From contig OY970834.1 of assembly GCA_963853835.1 (NCBI GenBank), positions 21,954,365-22,018,364 on the forward strand: a stretch of 64,000 nucleotides of DNA, written 5' to 3'. Made by a program: the position numbers and the translations under genes. The first letter of the stretch is position 1. Each line of letters opens with the position of its first letter. The stretch is from Calendula officinalis (lineage: Eukaryota; Streptophyta; Magnoliopsida; Asterales; Asteraceae). Shown here piece after piece: positions 1 through 12,295 of the stretch. Below the pieces are notes generated by a model. That model had not been told where the DNA came from. It made no database searches and saw nothing but the letters and a program-made list of their open reading frames with translations.

Positions 1-435
1 AGATTGATCGATTTATTCAAGGATCGTTGCAAGAACCGGCTAGAAGGTTTCTTGTCTTGCTCATCACTGGTGGACTAATCTTAAGAGGTTAAGGTATGAT
101 TTGGAAAAACCCTTTTTCCCCCTCCCTCTTGTTCGAAGTCGACGAACCAAGAACCCTAGGGTTCTTGGTCAGTGTTCGACGAACACACACAAGCTTGTGT
201 GTGTGTTCGAGTTTTTCGTACAAGACTTCTTTCTTGTTAATCTAGTTTAGATTTCCAACATCCCCAATCCTTTAGGATTTAAGGATTAAGTTTAATCTCA
301 GTTCCGCTTTAGGGATTAAACTAGCTAGTTGGTTCAACCGGTAAGAACAAGTTCATGTTCTTATCAGTCTATGGTCGAATCAGTGTGACTAGGTGGTTGA
401 CTCAAGTGGTCAATCAGTTACAATGAAACCCTTCA
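1..435 (+). repeat. Left LTR (3' part) of LTR element 1
   Basis: The window opens inside this LTR. It aligns nearly base for base with 7074-7513 and ends in CCCTTCA directly before a primer-binding site. The missing 5' part lies before the window. The right LTR begins TGAAGG and ends CCTTCA, so the family has six-base inverted ends of the normal TG...CA type. The differences between copies are a small number of substitutions and short indels, for example in the pyrimidine tract near 112-125. Confidence 0.93.
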
Positions 436-436
436 G

Positions 437-449
437 TGGTATCAGAGCC
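437..449 (+). other. Primer-binding site of LTR element 1
   Basis: TGGTATCAGAGCC starts one base after the left LTR. It is the standard complement of plant initiator-Met tRNA used by Copia and many other plant LTR elements to start minus-strand synthesis. It fixes the orientation of the element as plus. Confidence 0.92.
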
Positions 450-539
450 AGGTTTAGAAATCTAAACAAGAATAACAAAGTTTTTGTTTGTTTAATTTCC
501 AAGTTTTTTTATTTTTTGTTCCTTCTTCTTTTTTTCTTC

Positions 540-1120
540 CCATGGATTTCGAATGAGGATTAAAGAACCTTAGACCAATAATGTTAAACAGTTTGTTTAA
601 TTGGTCATAAGGATTCTAAACCCTAGTAATTTCGAAAACCAAGAAAGAACCCTAGGATCAAGAACATAAAACTAGTTTAGTTTAATTGATCAAAAGACTT
701 CTTTCCCTAACCCTAGTATTTTCGAAAATTGTAAGAACCCTAGGATCAAGAATGTCAAAATTTTGGTCAAGAGGATTCTTTCCTTATTATTTGATCTTCA
801 AAATCTAGGACCAAGTATGTGAAACTAAGTTTTGGTTTAATTGGTCAAAAAGGATTCTCTCCTTTTTTCCTCAAGATTTTCGAGATCTAGGAAGTTACTT
901 GGACACCAAGTTTATTAAACTAGTTTAGTTTAATTGGTGGAAAAGTTTCTTAGGATTAAGGAAATTTTCGAAACCCTAGAATTCAACCTAGGACCAAGAA
1001 CATTAAACTAGTTTAGTTTAATTGGTTAATAGGATTGATCAAGAACATAATCCAGAACCTAGAAAATTAAACAAGTTTATGTTTAATAAGGTTTGATTAT
1101 TGTTTTAGTAAGTTTATTAA
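540..1120 (+). repeat. Degenerate ~100-bp repeats in the leader of LTR element 1
   Basis: The stretch repeatedly cycles through the words CCCTAGGATCAAGAA, ACTAGTTTAGTTTAATTG and a TTCGAAAA/TTTTCG block at roughly 80-120 bp spacing. The copies have diverged and carry indels. It lies between the primer-binding site and the gag remnant and has no open frame of note. A role in packaging or dimerisation is possible but is only inference. Confidence 0.6.
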
Positions 1121-1573
1121 AACTAGTTCTTTAAACCTAGAAATCTATACAAAGTTTTATTGTCTATAAAGGTTTAAATTAATAAGTTTAAATAAATCTA
1201 TTAAAGTTATAATCTATCCTAGAATTTAAACAAAGTTTAATAATTGTTTGAATAGGATTGATTAGGATTAATCTATAACTAAGAGATGTTATTGATCAAG
1301 AAAATTAAAACTAGGTTTTAATTGATCAAGAACAAGATAAGGGTTTAATTAATTAAATTTAATTAAGGATAAAAGAGAAGTGTTAATTTTAAAGTCTTAA
1401 AATTAACAAGATGTATTTATATTATTATATATAATTTTCGTTTTTTTTAAATTATTTAAAAGTGATTTTAAAAGATAAAATAGTTTGTACGTATTTTAAT
1501 TAGTCTAAGTTAAAATACAAATGTACACATTAGGTGTAATATTCTTACTAAGAATGTTATAAGTTTTTAAAGA

Positions 1574-1699
<126 letters not shown>

Positions 1700-2746
1700 T
1701 ACAAGATTAAATGGAACAATTAAATTAAATTTTATTTTGATCATAGTTGTAATATTAAGTAACTAGAAATTTGTATGAAGTTATAATTTGAACTAGAATG
1801 TACAAAGTTGTAAACAACTAGAAATTGTACAAACGAAGTTATATTATAATTAGATGATACAAAAGTTATAAATATTATAATTAGATTGTATAAAGTTATA
1901 AGTAATTATAACTAGTTATTTATACAAGTATATTACGAGTTACGTAAAATACTAAATTAATGATCAAGGGTAAAATAACATAGGAAATTTAAGAACCTAT
2001 ATTTATTTAACTAGTCTAAGTTAAATGTAAGAAAGGTTTAAACAAACTAAGAATTATTATATATAGTATTTATATTATGAGTTTATTAGTTTCACCAATG
2101 ATAGACCGGTGATTGTGTTTGCTCAAGTTTCATCATGGTTGTTGGAGTTAGTGGGAGCTACACAAAAAAATCGCAAAGTTTATAAAGATGTCCTTAGGAT
2201 ATAGTTTTGGTGAATTTAATGAAGTTAAAATAAGTGTTTAATTTTATTATTAAACAAGTGAAAAACAAAGTGTGTTAAACTAGAATTATGATTCAAGTTT
2301 ATGAATCATAAAGGAATTAAAATTCACATTTTAAAGTTTAACATAAGGTTCATGTTTTTCAAAGTAAATAAGACGAGCAAGTTTTATAAGAAAAGGTTTT
2401 TCACAAAACCTAGTAAAACGTTTTGTACACCTCGTTTTAGGTATACATATAAAATCGCGCAAACTTTTTGAAACTATAAGTTTTAAAGGAAAAAGATTCT
2501 TAAGATTTAAAAAGGTGTCTTGTAGAATTCTTGAATTCACAAGTCGCACATTTTAAATAAGGATTAAGATTGGAATAAGGACGTTTAAGTTTAGTTTAAG
2601 ACTTAAACAAACCCAAGAAAATCTTAGATTAAAGTACTATCTACCTAATGGAACACCTCACTTGTTCAACGATATTCGTATTGTAAGGATAAAGAACCTT
2701 AGATATGGATTCAAATCATTGCGAGTGTTAGGGTGCGTAAGGTTCT

Positions 2747-2828
2747 GTGATAATCGGGAGTCCCGGCGCAGAACATCGCACTGTCTTAGATGGTCTGATC
2801 TACTTTGGTGATAATCGGGAGTCCCGGC
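2747..2828. repeat. Pair of 21-bp direct repeats
   Basis: GTGATAATCGGGAGTCCCGG(C) occurs at 2747 and again at 2808, 61 bp apart. Inside each copy CGGGAGTCCCG is a short palindrome able to form a hairpin. It lies in the leader of LTR element 1, upstream of gag. No function is known to me. Confidence 0.7.
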
Positions 2829-3186
2829 CCAAAAAGTATTTGAGTAGAATAAACATACTAGACTTTATTATTAACTTAGAAACGTACAATTAGATTGTAC
2901 AAGGTTGTAATAAGTTATAAGTCTAAAGATTCTACGACCCCTAGGAATCGTGTCAAGTCTTGATACGATCGGTAAGGATGTTACCTACCAGAAATAGCAT
3001 GTCTCGTCGGGAAGTGCCCAAACCTTGCGGCGAGAATGTGATATATGGATCCTAGGCCTAAAATATAAATTATGGGTTTATAATATATTTTAGAGATGTT
3101 TGTTGATGATTACTTATTAAACTGGGTTTGATTTGTAGACGGCAGCAACAACCAAAACGACATGTACCAATAATCTCTCACTACGC

Positions 3187-3685
3187 TTGTTTCTAGAAAA
3201 GGACAAATTGACTGGGTCAAAGTTTCTCAATTGGAAGCGTGATCTTCGGATTATGCTTAGGCATGAGAGAAAAGGAAATGCCCTAGAAAGAGCAATGCTA
3301 AATGCCCCTGACGCGAATGCTAGAAATGAACCAGTACAAGCATATTATGCTTGTAGAGTGTTCAACTCTTGAAAGATGGTTAAGGGATCATCAGTAAGTG
3401 CTCACGTCATGAAAATGAAAGAGCACATGGATCGTCTTAAAAAGACTCGGACACCCAGTACTGCTGCAGTTAGCAATAGTAATGATACTCAACTCGTTGT
3501 TAGATGACTATAAGTTTTATGTAGTCAACTACAACATGCATAACATGGAGCAATCCATTGATGAGCTACATTCCATGCTCAAGACTAATGAGTTGAGTTT
3601 GGGGACCAAGTTTAAGAATGATCTCGTAGTAACTGATGATGGTAGTGAAAAAGAGAAAGAGGCGCAGTGGAAAGGGAAAGGGTAA
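3187..3685 (+). pseudogene. gag: gag remnant of LTR element 1
   Basis: Broken reading frames preserve a Copia-type capsid. At 3187-3372 the segment LEKDKLTGSKFLNWKRDLRI matches the start of plant Copia gag proteins. At 3482-3685 LLDDYKFYVVNYNMHNMEQS matches the later LNSLP..Y..FVLNYNM block. Stops and frameshifts separate them. Shortly after, around 3770, a poor CLGCGEGQ...HACY segment may be a decayed zinc knuckle. No protease, integrase, reverse transcriptase or RNase H follows before the right LTR, so this element is non-autonomous. It probably depended on a related Copia element for pol functions. Confidence 0.7.
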
Positions 3686-4430
3686 AAGCGATCTCAGCCA
3701 AAACGTGCCCAAGGGTAATAGAGTCAAACAAAAGGTCAAGAAGGTAATCCAAACAAGACAAGGATCGAGAAACGGTGTCTTGGTTGTGGCGAGGGTCAAA
3801 GGGTAGGAGGCCATGCTTGCTACTCAGTTGACTTGACCAACTTCTAGATACTCCTTTTTCATACTTGTAAAAGTTATTACGAGTAACTCAACTTTAGCAA
3901 TCGTTTATTGCATGAGATGATGAAAAGTGAGATGGACTAACATGGGATAATGATCCCACAAGCACCACGTTTTAATTCAGTATTTTTTGTATGGATTCAG
4001 TAAAACAATTTTGTTTTTAAGTTGTTTTGAACAAAATTACATTTTCTATTATTATGATAAATTTTGGTATTTTAAGTTTATCGTTGAATCCATGGTTGAA
4101 TTATATTGTGTGTGCATGTGTGTTGATTATACTAGTCAAGTTTTATGACTAGATTATAAAGTCAAGTATTGACTTAATAATGATCTCATTGTTTATATTT
4201 GTTTGATTATTGTGTGAATATCTTAGAAGCTCAAATTACTTAGATGCTAGTAATTAGAAAGTTTTTCTAATGAAAGTATTTAAGAGTTTTTATGGAAAGC
4301 ATAAAGTTCAAGGTACATTGAACTTATTTAAAACATCTTAAGTAATGGTTACTTATGATAGTAAGTTTTAGAGTATTAGTGTTAATATAGTATGATTATA
4401 TTGGATATAATCAAGATAGACTTTAAAGAG

Positions 4431-4890
4431 TATCATTACAAGTCTTTCATACTTGTGATAAAGGAATTTAATGAAGTCATAATTCCCTAATAGGAATAAT
4501 TGGATATTCGTATAATCCGAGGAAACGGACTTAGACATTAAATGAACTCTTAAAGGGACAAACTATATTAAAGAATTTAAGAATCAAAAGGTATTATTAC
4601 AAGTCTTTTATACTTGTAATAAATACAACATTTGATCAAGTCATAATTCCCTAATAGGAATAATGGATATTTGAGAAATCCAAGGAATAACTTTGGCATT
4701 AAATGAGATTCTTAAAAGATACTAGTACACTTAAGAATTGGAAGTATCGTTTCAAGTGTCTTACACTTGTTAGATACAGTAATCAATGAAAGTCATGATT
4801 CCCTTCAAAGGAATGTTGGATATTCGCAAATCCAAAGGATGACTTTGATAATTGATTAATTCTTAAAGGGTTAAACTATAAGTTTTGACT
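4431..4890 (+). repeat. Three tandem ~155-160-bp units in LTR element 1
   Basis: Three diverged units begin near 4431, 4592 and 4745. Each contains ACAAGTCTTT.TACTTGT, then AAGTCATAATTCCCTAATAGG, GGATATT...AATCC and a TTAAATGA...TTCTTAAA block. They lie where pol would be expected, so the region has been replaced by or expanded from noncoding repeats. No coding capacity is apparent from 3690 to 6340 apart from this. Confidence 0.75.
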
Positions 4891-6344
4891 AGGTCAAAAG
4901 TAGTAGTTTAAGTGATGCTTATTTCCATAAAATTTAGTGGGAGCTATGCTAACATATTCATTAGAGGTAATAATGAATATAGTAAGTTAGTTAGGATATT
5001 AACAACAAGTTTTACCAAGTCGTTAGCCAAAGAGAAATAATAAATGATCGTTAATTAGATTATTGCAAACCTAATAGCGTGATCATGAGTCGTGTGATTA
5101 ATTATTGCATATCTAATAGGTTGTCCACACTCCAGTGGATAACATAATCATTTAAGGAAATTTCTTAACTAGTAATGATATATCTACAAATCAAGTGACT
5201 AAAAGAGGCTTTAGTTACAAGGAAAATTTTATGAATTCAAGAAACTAAGGAGTTACTTTCCAATCCTCTTATGTTTACCGAATTGCATAAAAGCCAAGAC
5301 TAGAATATGTTCTAGAATGTTGCAAGAACAAAATCTAGCAAAGGCAAAAGAAATAGTATTTTTTTCAAATACTTGTCTTATGTCTTTAGTTTAATAGAAA
5401 TGACTAGTTTAGTGATAAAGTTACAATTAAAATTGTAAAAGTCATTAAGTAATCAACACGAACAAAAGGAATAAGTAATGATCTAGTAGTAATTCTGTAT
5501 CTATGTCCAGTGAGGAATAGTACATGAGTTAGCATCATTATTATTCAGACTTTGTATGTTTTACAATATCCATGAATAAAAGTCCCTTTATTCAAAAGAT
5601 ATAAATCCGTGACTACTCGTCTTGGTGGGAACCTTGATGGGACGTTAACGTCATCGCGGTATTTGGTGGTAGATTCGAAGTTCTTCGAAGATAGCTACAT
5701 AAGTTATTGTGTAAACCAAATATCGGTGATATTCTGTTGGAGCTCGACGAATATTGGATTGACCACCGTGATAATACTTCGTGGTTGAAAAGTTCAAAAG
5801 TATTATTCACTAGGATTGTCCTTAAGCCTGAGGTATTTGGTTTGGGATACAATGACTAATGTGCTTTGGTTCGTCTTAGACAATTCTGAAATATGGTTGT
5901 CATACGAGGCTTTACTGGAATTTGTATTTTGAATCGAAATATAACAATATGGTAATTGCACCTCCTTTTTAGGAGAGATATTTATGGGTCCCTTGACATG
6001 ATGATAAACTGAAAATGCACGGCCGTGCTCAACGAACTGATATGTTCTTTGTCGTTATCACACAGTTTTATATCAAGAGGTCAAGAAATGATTTCGAGTA
6101 CAGGAGTTGATAATTTCTACCATGCTCGTATTCGTTATAACAAATATCGTGCTGCAAGGGATAAACCTAACCCGTTACCCAAGAAGTAAAGACGGAGTGT
6201 TCTTTACTAGGCGATGCTATTAAAAGAGTTTTTCAAAAACTATACCTGGGTTACAAAGCTGTTTCTATGGGGTTGGTTATCTTGTATTGCCTGTCTAGGG
6301 GCCGCTGCAGGCTAGTGCCATCAAGCTAAGGTTACGAACTTGCA

Positions 6345-6356
6345 CAAGTGGGAGTC
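6345..6356 (+). other. Polypurine tract of LTR element 1
   Basis: CAAGTGGGAGTC lies immediately before the right LTR, as expected for the plus-strand primer. The second Copia element uses an almost identical tract, GCAAGTGGGAGC, before its right LTR, supporting relationship between the two families. Confidence 0.7.
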
Positions 6357-7513
6357 TGAAGGATTTATGTGCACAGTTAGTCAACCTATGATGACACGTC
6401 CATGCCTACGAAACACTTAAGGGTCACACCGGTGAGTGCATGTAATACGAGTAGTTATTATGCAATGATACTTGGAGAGGAATGATTTATAATAGTCATT
6501 ATAAATCAGTTAAGTATTAAGTTAAGATTAACTTATTACTAGATTAGTTTAACTGACTAATTAATACAAGTATTTGGACATTTACTAGTTAAGTAAATAT
6601 ACAATGTGTTAATTATAGATTATCCATAATATGATTTAAAGCAATTAAATTATATGGTAATTGGATAACATTATTGTATAAATTATATAAAGGTTATTAT
6701 ATAATTAATTATTAAAAGTATAAATACAAGTATATATTTCGTGTATGTATAATACCGATATATATAAAGTGTATGATACTAGTTATTTAATAGTTAAATG
6801 CAATAATAATAAATAGTTAAACTATAAGGGTTAGAAACTAAGAAAGGGAAAGTTTAATTAAGAGATTAAGCTTAATTAAACTAGAAGGACCTAAAGTGCA
6901 ACTTATTCTATTATAAATAAGAGGCTTAGGGCAACCCTTTTCCACCCCTTGCCTTACCCACGAAATTCCTCCCCTCCCCCCTTGATATTTCGGCCGAAAC
7001 AAGGAAGAACACCAAGCTTGGTGTTCTTCAAGTGTTCTTCATTCGTTCTTCGTTCGTTCTTCGCGTTCTTCGAAGATTGATCGATTTATTCAAGGATCGT
7101 TGCAAGAACCGGCTAGAAGGTTTCTTGTCTTGCTCATCACTGGTGGACTAATCTTAAGAAGTTAAGGTATGATTTGGAAAAACCCTTTTTCCCCCCCCTC
7201 CCTCTTATTCGAAGTCGACGAACCAAGAACCCTAGGGTTCTTGGTCAGTGTTCGACGAACACACACACAAGCTTGTGTGTGTGCTCGAGTTTTTCGTACA
7301 AGGCTTCTTTCTTGTTAATCTAGTTTAGATTTCCAACATCCCCAATCCTTTAGGGTTTAAGGATGAAGTTTAATCTCAGTTCCGCTTTAGGGATTAAACT
7401 AGCTAGTTGGTTCAACCGGTAAGAACAAGTTCATGTTCTTATCAGTCTATGGTCGAATCAGTGTGACTAGGTGGTTGACTCAAGTGGTCAATCAGTTACA
7501 ATGAAACCCTTCA
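6357..7513 (+). repeat. Right LTR of LTR element 1
   Basis: 1157 bp, from TGAAGG to CCTTCA. The portion 7074-7513 repeats positions 1-435. It contains a conserved run CCCTAGGGTTCTTGG and a short near-palindrome ACACACAAGCTTGTGTGTG. The target-site duplication cannot be checked because the left flank is outside the window. Confidence 0.9.
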
Positions 7514-7548
7514 GATCCCGGACATCGCGCCGCGAATTTCCCCTACTT

Positions 7549-7640
7549 GCGAATTTCTTCGCCAGACGCGAATTTCTTCGCCAGACGCGAATTTCTTCGC
7601 CCGACGCGAACCAGACGCGAACTCTACTTCGCGCCAGCTA
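7549..7640. repeat. GC-rich 19-bp minisatellite
   Basis: GCGAATTTCTTCGCCAGAC is repeated head to tail at 7549, 7568 and 7587 (the last with one change), followed by partial units GCGAACCAGAC and GCGAACTCTACTTCGCGCCAG. Each unit contains GCGAA...TTCGC, a short inverted repeat. It begins 35 bp after the LTR end. GC content is clearly above the surroundings. Both strands are open across it, which is a by-product of the repeat and not evidence of a gene. Confidence 0.8.
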
Positions 7641-7947
7641 AAAACTTTGCGATCGCGAAAACAAAATTCTGTTTGAAACCTGTCGAGGATTTGCGAACGC
7701 GAACAAAAGTTCGCGCCGCGAACTTTGCCTACCAACTATGGCTGCACATTTGTTGACCTTTTCGACCCGGTTTCGAATTTAACGATGGATTTCACATAGT
7801 AAACGATGTCCAAATGACACGAAACTAAATCCCACGTATTTCAAAGAATTTATCCTTATTTATCATATTTTTCAATAATTTATTCGATACAAAATTTTGG
7901 GTCGTTACATGTCTTAAACATTTAAGAACCCAAAATATTAAAATGCA
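7641..7947. other. Intergenic, no gene seen
   Basis: Contains further scattered GCGAA words up to about 7720, then AT-rich DNA ending in a GGGTCGTTACAT motif near 7900. I see no conserved protein or TIR element here. Confidence 0.5.
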
Positions 7948-8016
7948 ACATCCGGGATTCGAACTCACAACCTCTCACCTAATGCTCCAAATGATCCACC
8001 ACTGAGCTAGGGGAGA
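7948..8016 (-). repeat. tRNA-like SINE head or tRNA relic
   Basis: Read on the minus strand, CTAGCTCAGTGG is an RNA polymerase III A box and GAGTTCGAATCCCGG a B box, spaced as in a tRNA. No complete cloverleaf is evident and no clean poly(A) tail or flanking duplication was found. A similar pattern appears at 15960-16045 in the same orientation, on the other side of Copia element 2. Confidence 0.45.
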
Positions 8017-8066
8017 TTATTGGTTCAATATCAACTCCCCTTAATCTTAAACACACACTAAATCCT

Positions 8067-8697
8067 TGTTGGAATATGCTTCACGCGTATAACGTATAGT
8101 TATATGGCTAGTTGTTTGTGAGCCTAAAGGGTCACACACTTAAACACTTAACACCATAAGATATATATAGTGTTATTAGGGTAATTACATTATATATTCA
8201 TATAAGCTACTAGCTTGTATATATATTATAGTTTAATATTAATTGTTAATATTGAAACTTAATAGTGAGCTAAATAGAAGGAACAAAAGGCAAGGGGCTA
8301 GAGCGCAATAAACCAAGAGTGTTTATGGGAAGTCATTTAAGGAGATTAGGGCAACCATAATCTCCCTCACTTGTTGTTTTCGGCCGCCCCCTTCACCATT
8401 ATCCTCTCTAGGTTTTTGCTTCTTCTTGCTTGCTCAATTGGACTAGCATCTCTTGGTGTTCTTGCTAGAGTGTTGTGTGGATCAACTTTAGAGGCATTCT
8501 CCATTGGAATCCTTAGTTTCGGCCGTCCATAATCTCCATCCGAATCCCCATAATCAAAGACAACTAGGGTATGAATTCTTCATCTATTCTCTTTAATTAT
8601 ATGTATAGTTTAATTATATTTATCAATATTAGATCCGTTTATGGTGATAAACTTTTCCACTGCGTTTTGTTACTTGTAATAACCGAAAATCACCATT
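8067..8697 (+). repeat. Left LTR of Copia element 2
   Basis: 631 bp beginning TGTTGGAATATG and matching 15283-15912 at roughly 97 percent by eye. The five bases before it, ATCCT (8062-8066), recur at 15913-15917 directly after the right LTR when the LTR is taken to end in CCATT. If it ends at the more usual CA (8695) the duplication does not fit, so the last two bases are uncertain. Promoter activity is expected in U3 but no TATA box was assigned. Confidence 0.9.
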
Positions 8698-8699
8698 AG

Positions 8700-8711
8700 T
8701 GGTATCACGAG
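8700..8711 (+). other. Primer-binding site of Copia element 2, degenerate
   Basis: TGGTATCACGAG follows the LTR. It departs from the normal TGGTATCAGAGC at its 3' half, so priming by initiator tRNA would be weakened if this is the true sequence. Confidence 0.75.
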
Positions 8712-10432
8712 TCATTATATTGATGATATAATTAACTAGTTTTTGTAAAAAGTAGCAAAAAACCGACTTTTTGGTCCCTTTTTACTACCGATCGGATAAT
8801 ATTGAACCCTAGGGTTCTTTATTTTTTTCGCAATGTTTAAAATAATTAAGGGTTAAAAATATAATTTTTTGGAACCCTACATGCTACTTGTTACAAAAAC
8901 AACATCAAAAAATTAATCTTGTTATTGTATTTTTTGATTATTTTGCTTGGATTTACTTTTTTATTTCGTTATTTTTGATATGGCAAAACATGTAGTTTTG
9001 CCATATCCCAAGCCAAAACCTTGTCAATTGTTGATTGTTGTGCAAAACCGATGAAAACCTAGACCTTGTGATTGAATGTGATTGTGCTTGATTGTTTGGT
9101 TGATATGGGAAAGCCGTGTTTTTTGGCTAAAAATTGTTGTAATTTTTTTTTTCTTTTTTTTTAATTTTGGTGCCATTTTTTTTGGGGCAATTTGTAATGT
9201 AAAAGTAATAAAATAGATTGTCTATCTTTATTTCCTTTGATTGTAAATTGTTGACCAAAATTGAAGAAAAATGAAGAAAACAACAAATTTCCGTCACCGA
9301 CGCGAGGGCTGTACGAAAACAGGTTTTCCAGAGGCATACGGACTCCGTTTTGGGCGATTCAAAAGCCTAAAATGCTTGCAAAGTCGTGGGCTACAACTTC
9401 CAGAGGTCAGGGAAGACTAGCGAAGACTCCTTCAGTGACTTTTAGGGCTTCAAAGTCTGCTGGAATTTTCTGGCAGATTACACTTTTTCACAAAAGTTTG
9501 GTTTCTACTTGCTCAAGAATGTCTTGGAGCAAGTGGAAGCTCAATGGGTTTATGTAGGCCCGTTTGGGTTCATGTTGGCCCGTCCCCTAGTTTGACCCTA
9601 CGGTCCGTCGTGATGACTTACGTGACCGAATCTAGGCTATCATCGGTCGAGGTTTTGCACAAACTTTGTTGCATGTTTTTACTTTATGTTTGTGGTTGTT
9701 TACATTTCTATAAGATACAAATAATAAAACAATTAAAATACGATTTTTAGACACAAACATTAAAACATCCAAACCTTTAATCATCTATGATTACTCGTTA
9801 ATCATTCATGATTAATCTTTAATCTAAAAATGTTTTGAGATTAAACAAAGTTTAAATACGATTGGAAACTTAACCTTAATAATCGTTAAAAGTTTTTACC
9901 GTTTATTAAATGACTTATGAAGTTGTATGAATGAAGTACATGATTCATTCATATCTTAATAAAAAAATTTCTTAAAATTTTTCATACCTAAAATTTAAGT
10001 CACGCCGTCCAATTGGTTGAAGTCACTTGCTTCTACTTTTAAATTCACGTGAGACGTGGTTTGAATTTAGATCCGAGGTCATTATTCTCTACACGTGAGA
10101 CCTAGATCTATTTTGACATGATTTCACATTGGACGACTTAATCGAGTTAACGGTGAGACCTTGACACTAGGCGAAGATGCGACAAACATGCCACTTGACC
10201 CTAGATGCTTGTTCACTAGGTGCCATGAAGTCCCATAACTCTAAAAGTTGCAGTTGTAATGCAATTGTTGATCGTCACCTACCTATTGGTCCTATCATCA
10301 CTAGCAGATCAACTGATGCGGTGATAGAAACGCAATGGGATCTTAACTTTTAATTAAAATTAATTGGGTAGTTAATTTATTAAAAGAAATTATTATTAAA
10401 AATACTAATTAATGAACTTTGTAATTTTGTAG
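8712..10432 (+). other. Leader of Copia element 2
   Basis: About 1.7 kb between primer-binding site and gag. It holds a 98-codon open frame at 9261-9557 that matches nothing I know and is most likely chance. The rest is AT-rich with a CACGTGAGAC word repeated near 10046 and 10092. Confidence 0.55.
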
Positions 10433-11270
10433 ATGACTTACAACAATCAAACCCTATCAAACAACACCATTCGCTCCGTTCTCGATAAGGAGAAACTTGA
10501 TGGATCGAATTTTGTGGATTGAGCTCGTAACCTAAGGATTGTCCTTAGGGCCGGGCACAAATACCACCATTTGGAAGAGGAGTTGCCCCCCTGCTCCCGT
10601 TGCTAATGCCACTGCTGCTGTTCGTGTGGCCTATACAAAGAGGTTTAACGAACAGCAAGAAGTAGCTGCTCTCATGCTAGTGAGCATGACTCCCGAGATT
10701 CAAAAGAATTACGAGGACCTCATTGCATTTGATATGATGCGTGAACTAAAAACCACGTATCAAAAGCAAGCTGATTAGGAACTCTTTGACACGGTCAAAG
10801 CCTTCCATGCTTGCAAGCACGAGGAGGGACAGTCTGTTAGCTCTTATCTTTTGAAGATGAAGAGCTACCTAGACCAAATGGAGAAACTTGGTTACCTTAT
10901 GCCACATATCCTTGGAATTGGATTAATTCTAACTTCACTCAACAAGGATTTTGCACCGTTTGTCATGACTTATCATATGCATCGTATGGGGAAGACTTTC
11001 GCCTAATTACATGTTGTGCTGAAACAAACGGAAGTTGGGCTACCCAAGAAATCTCCTACCCCTACTGTCCTTCTAATAAGGCAAGGAAAGATCCAAAAAC
11101 CAAAACCGCAAGTAGTTGCTAAGGGCCAAGGCAAGGATAAGTAAGTTTACAAACCCAATCCAAAGGTTCCCCCACCTACTAAAAAGGAGCACCCTGCTAA
11201 GGAGCTTGCTTGCCATCACTGCGGTGAAACATGCCACTGGAGGAGGAATTGTCCTGCCTACCTGGCAGAG
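10433..11270 (+). pseudogene. gag: gag of Copia element 2, broken
   Basis: The ATG at 10433 opens a Copia capsid (VLDKEKLDGSNFVD, then a TGA at 10520 where the family has Trp). A frameshift near 10550 moves the frame to the 10539-10778 segment, which contains TPEIQKNYEDL and DMMRELKTTYQKQA. Further single stops follow near 10778 and 11005. The nucleocapsid knuckle CHHCGETCHWRRNC near 11212 has the C-x2-C-x4-H-x4-C spacing. At least four inactivating changes make this copy non-autonomous. Confidence 0.85.
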
Positions 11271-12292
11271 TTGATGAAGAACAAAGCCAATAAGGTTGGC
11301 ACATCAGGTATCTTCACAATAGTACTATATGCTTTCCCTAATAAATCTTGGGTATATGACACTGGTTGTGGAACTCACGTTTGCAATACCATGCAGGGTC
11401 TAAGGGGAAGTAGAAAGCTAAACCATGGAGTTTTGGACTTGTACGTGGGCAATGGCATGCGTGCACCGGTCGAAGCTATAGGAAGCTATGATTTAATCCT
11501 TCCTAGTGGTTTAATTATTGTACTAGACAATTGTCACTATGCACCTAGTATTACTAGGGGTATAGTTTCGCTTTCATGGTTGTGGAATAATGGTTTTATT
11601 CACACTTTTACGGATTATAGTATTTCGGTTTCGAAGGATAATATTTTTTATTTTAATGCTATTACTCGTGATGGTATTTTTGAAATTGATATGCATAATC
11701 GTGTAACAAACAGTAGTTCTTTTATACATGTAGCAATAAGAAATCCAAGAAGAATTTGGATTCAACTTACCTATGGCATTTTCGCCTTTGCCATGTTAAC
11801 AAGAAACGCGTTTTAAAATTACAAAACGATGGACTTATAAAATCAGATGATTCTAAATCATTTGATAAATGCATTTCTTGTATATCTGGCAAAATGACGC
11901 GCAAGCCTTTCTCCCATGTAGGCGAAAGGGCCAATGATCTACTTGGACTCATACATACCGATGTATGTGGCCCATTTAGAACTAGGACTAGGGAAGGTTC
12001 TACCTACTTCATTACTTTCACTGACGACTTTAGTCGTTATGGTTATGTTTACTTGATTAAACGTAAAAATGAAACCTTTGAAACGTTCAAAGCTTTCCAA
12101 AATGAAGTAGAAAATCAACTCGGCAAGAAGATAAAGGCTCTCTGTTCTGATCGAGGAGGAGAGTACATGAGCCATGAGTTTCAAGACCATCTAAAGAATT
12201 GTGGGATTATCTCACAATTCACTCCACCTTATACACCACAGCATAATGGTGTATCAGAAAGGAGAAATCGCACCTTGCTCGACATGGTCTGA
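11271..12292 (+). pseudogene. pol: Protease and integrase of Copia element 2, frameshifted
   Basis: Protease is recognised by WVYDTGCGTHVCN near 11349; the usual DSG/DTG triad is present as DTG. The GAG-pre-integrase block WHFRLCHVNKKRVLKLQNDG follows after a frameshift at about 11760. The integrase core shows HTDVCGPF, then the D of TFTDDFSRYGYVY and the E of PPYTPQHNGVSERRNRTLLD, that is the D,D-35-E set as far as can be read. A TGA at 12290-12292 interrupts the frame just after LLDMV, where relatives read RSMM. Confidence 0.9.
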
Positions 12293-12295
12293 TCG

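Noticed and set aside
7511..7756. Overlapping open frames on both strands across the GC-rich repeat
   Set aside because: They arise because the 19-bp repeat lacks stops in several frames; the peptides are repetitive and unlike any protein.
9261..9750. Two open frames in the leader of Copia element 2
   Set aside because: No recognisable domain, position inside a retrotransposon leader, and no conserved start context.
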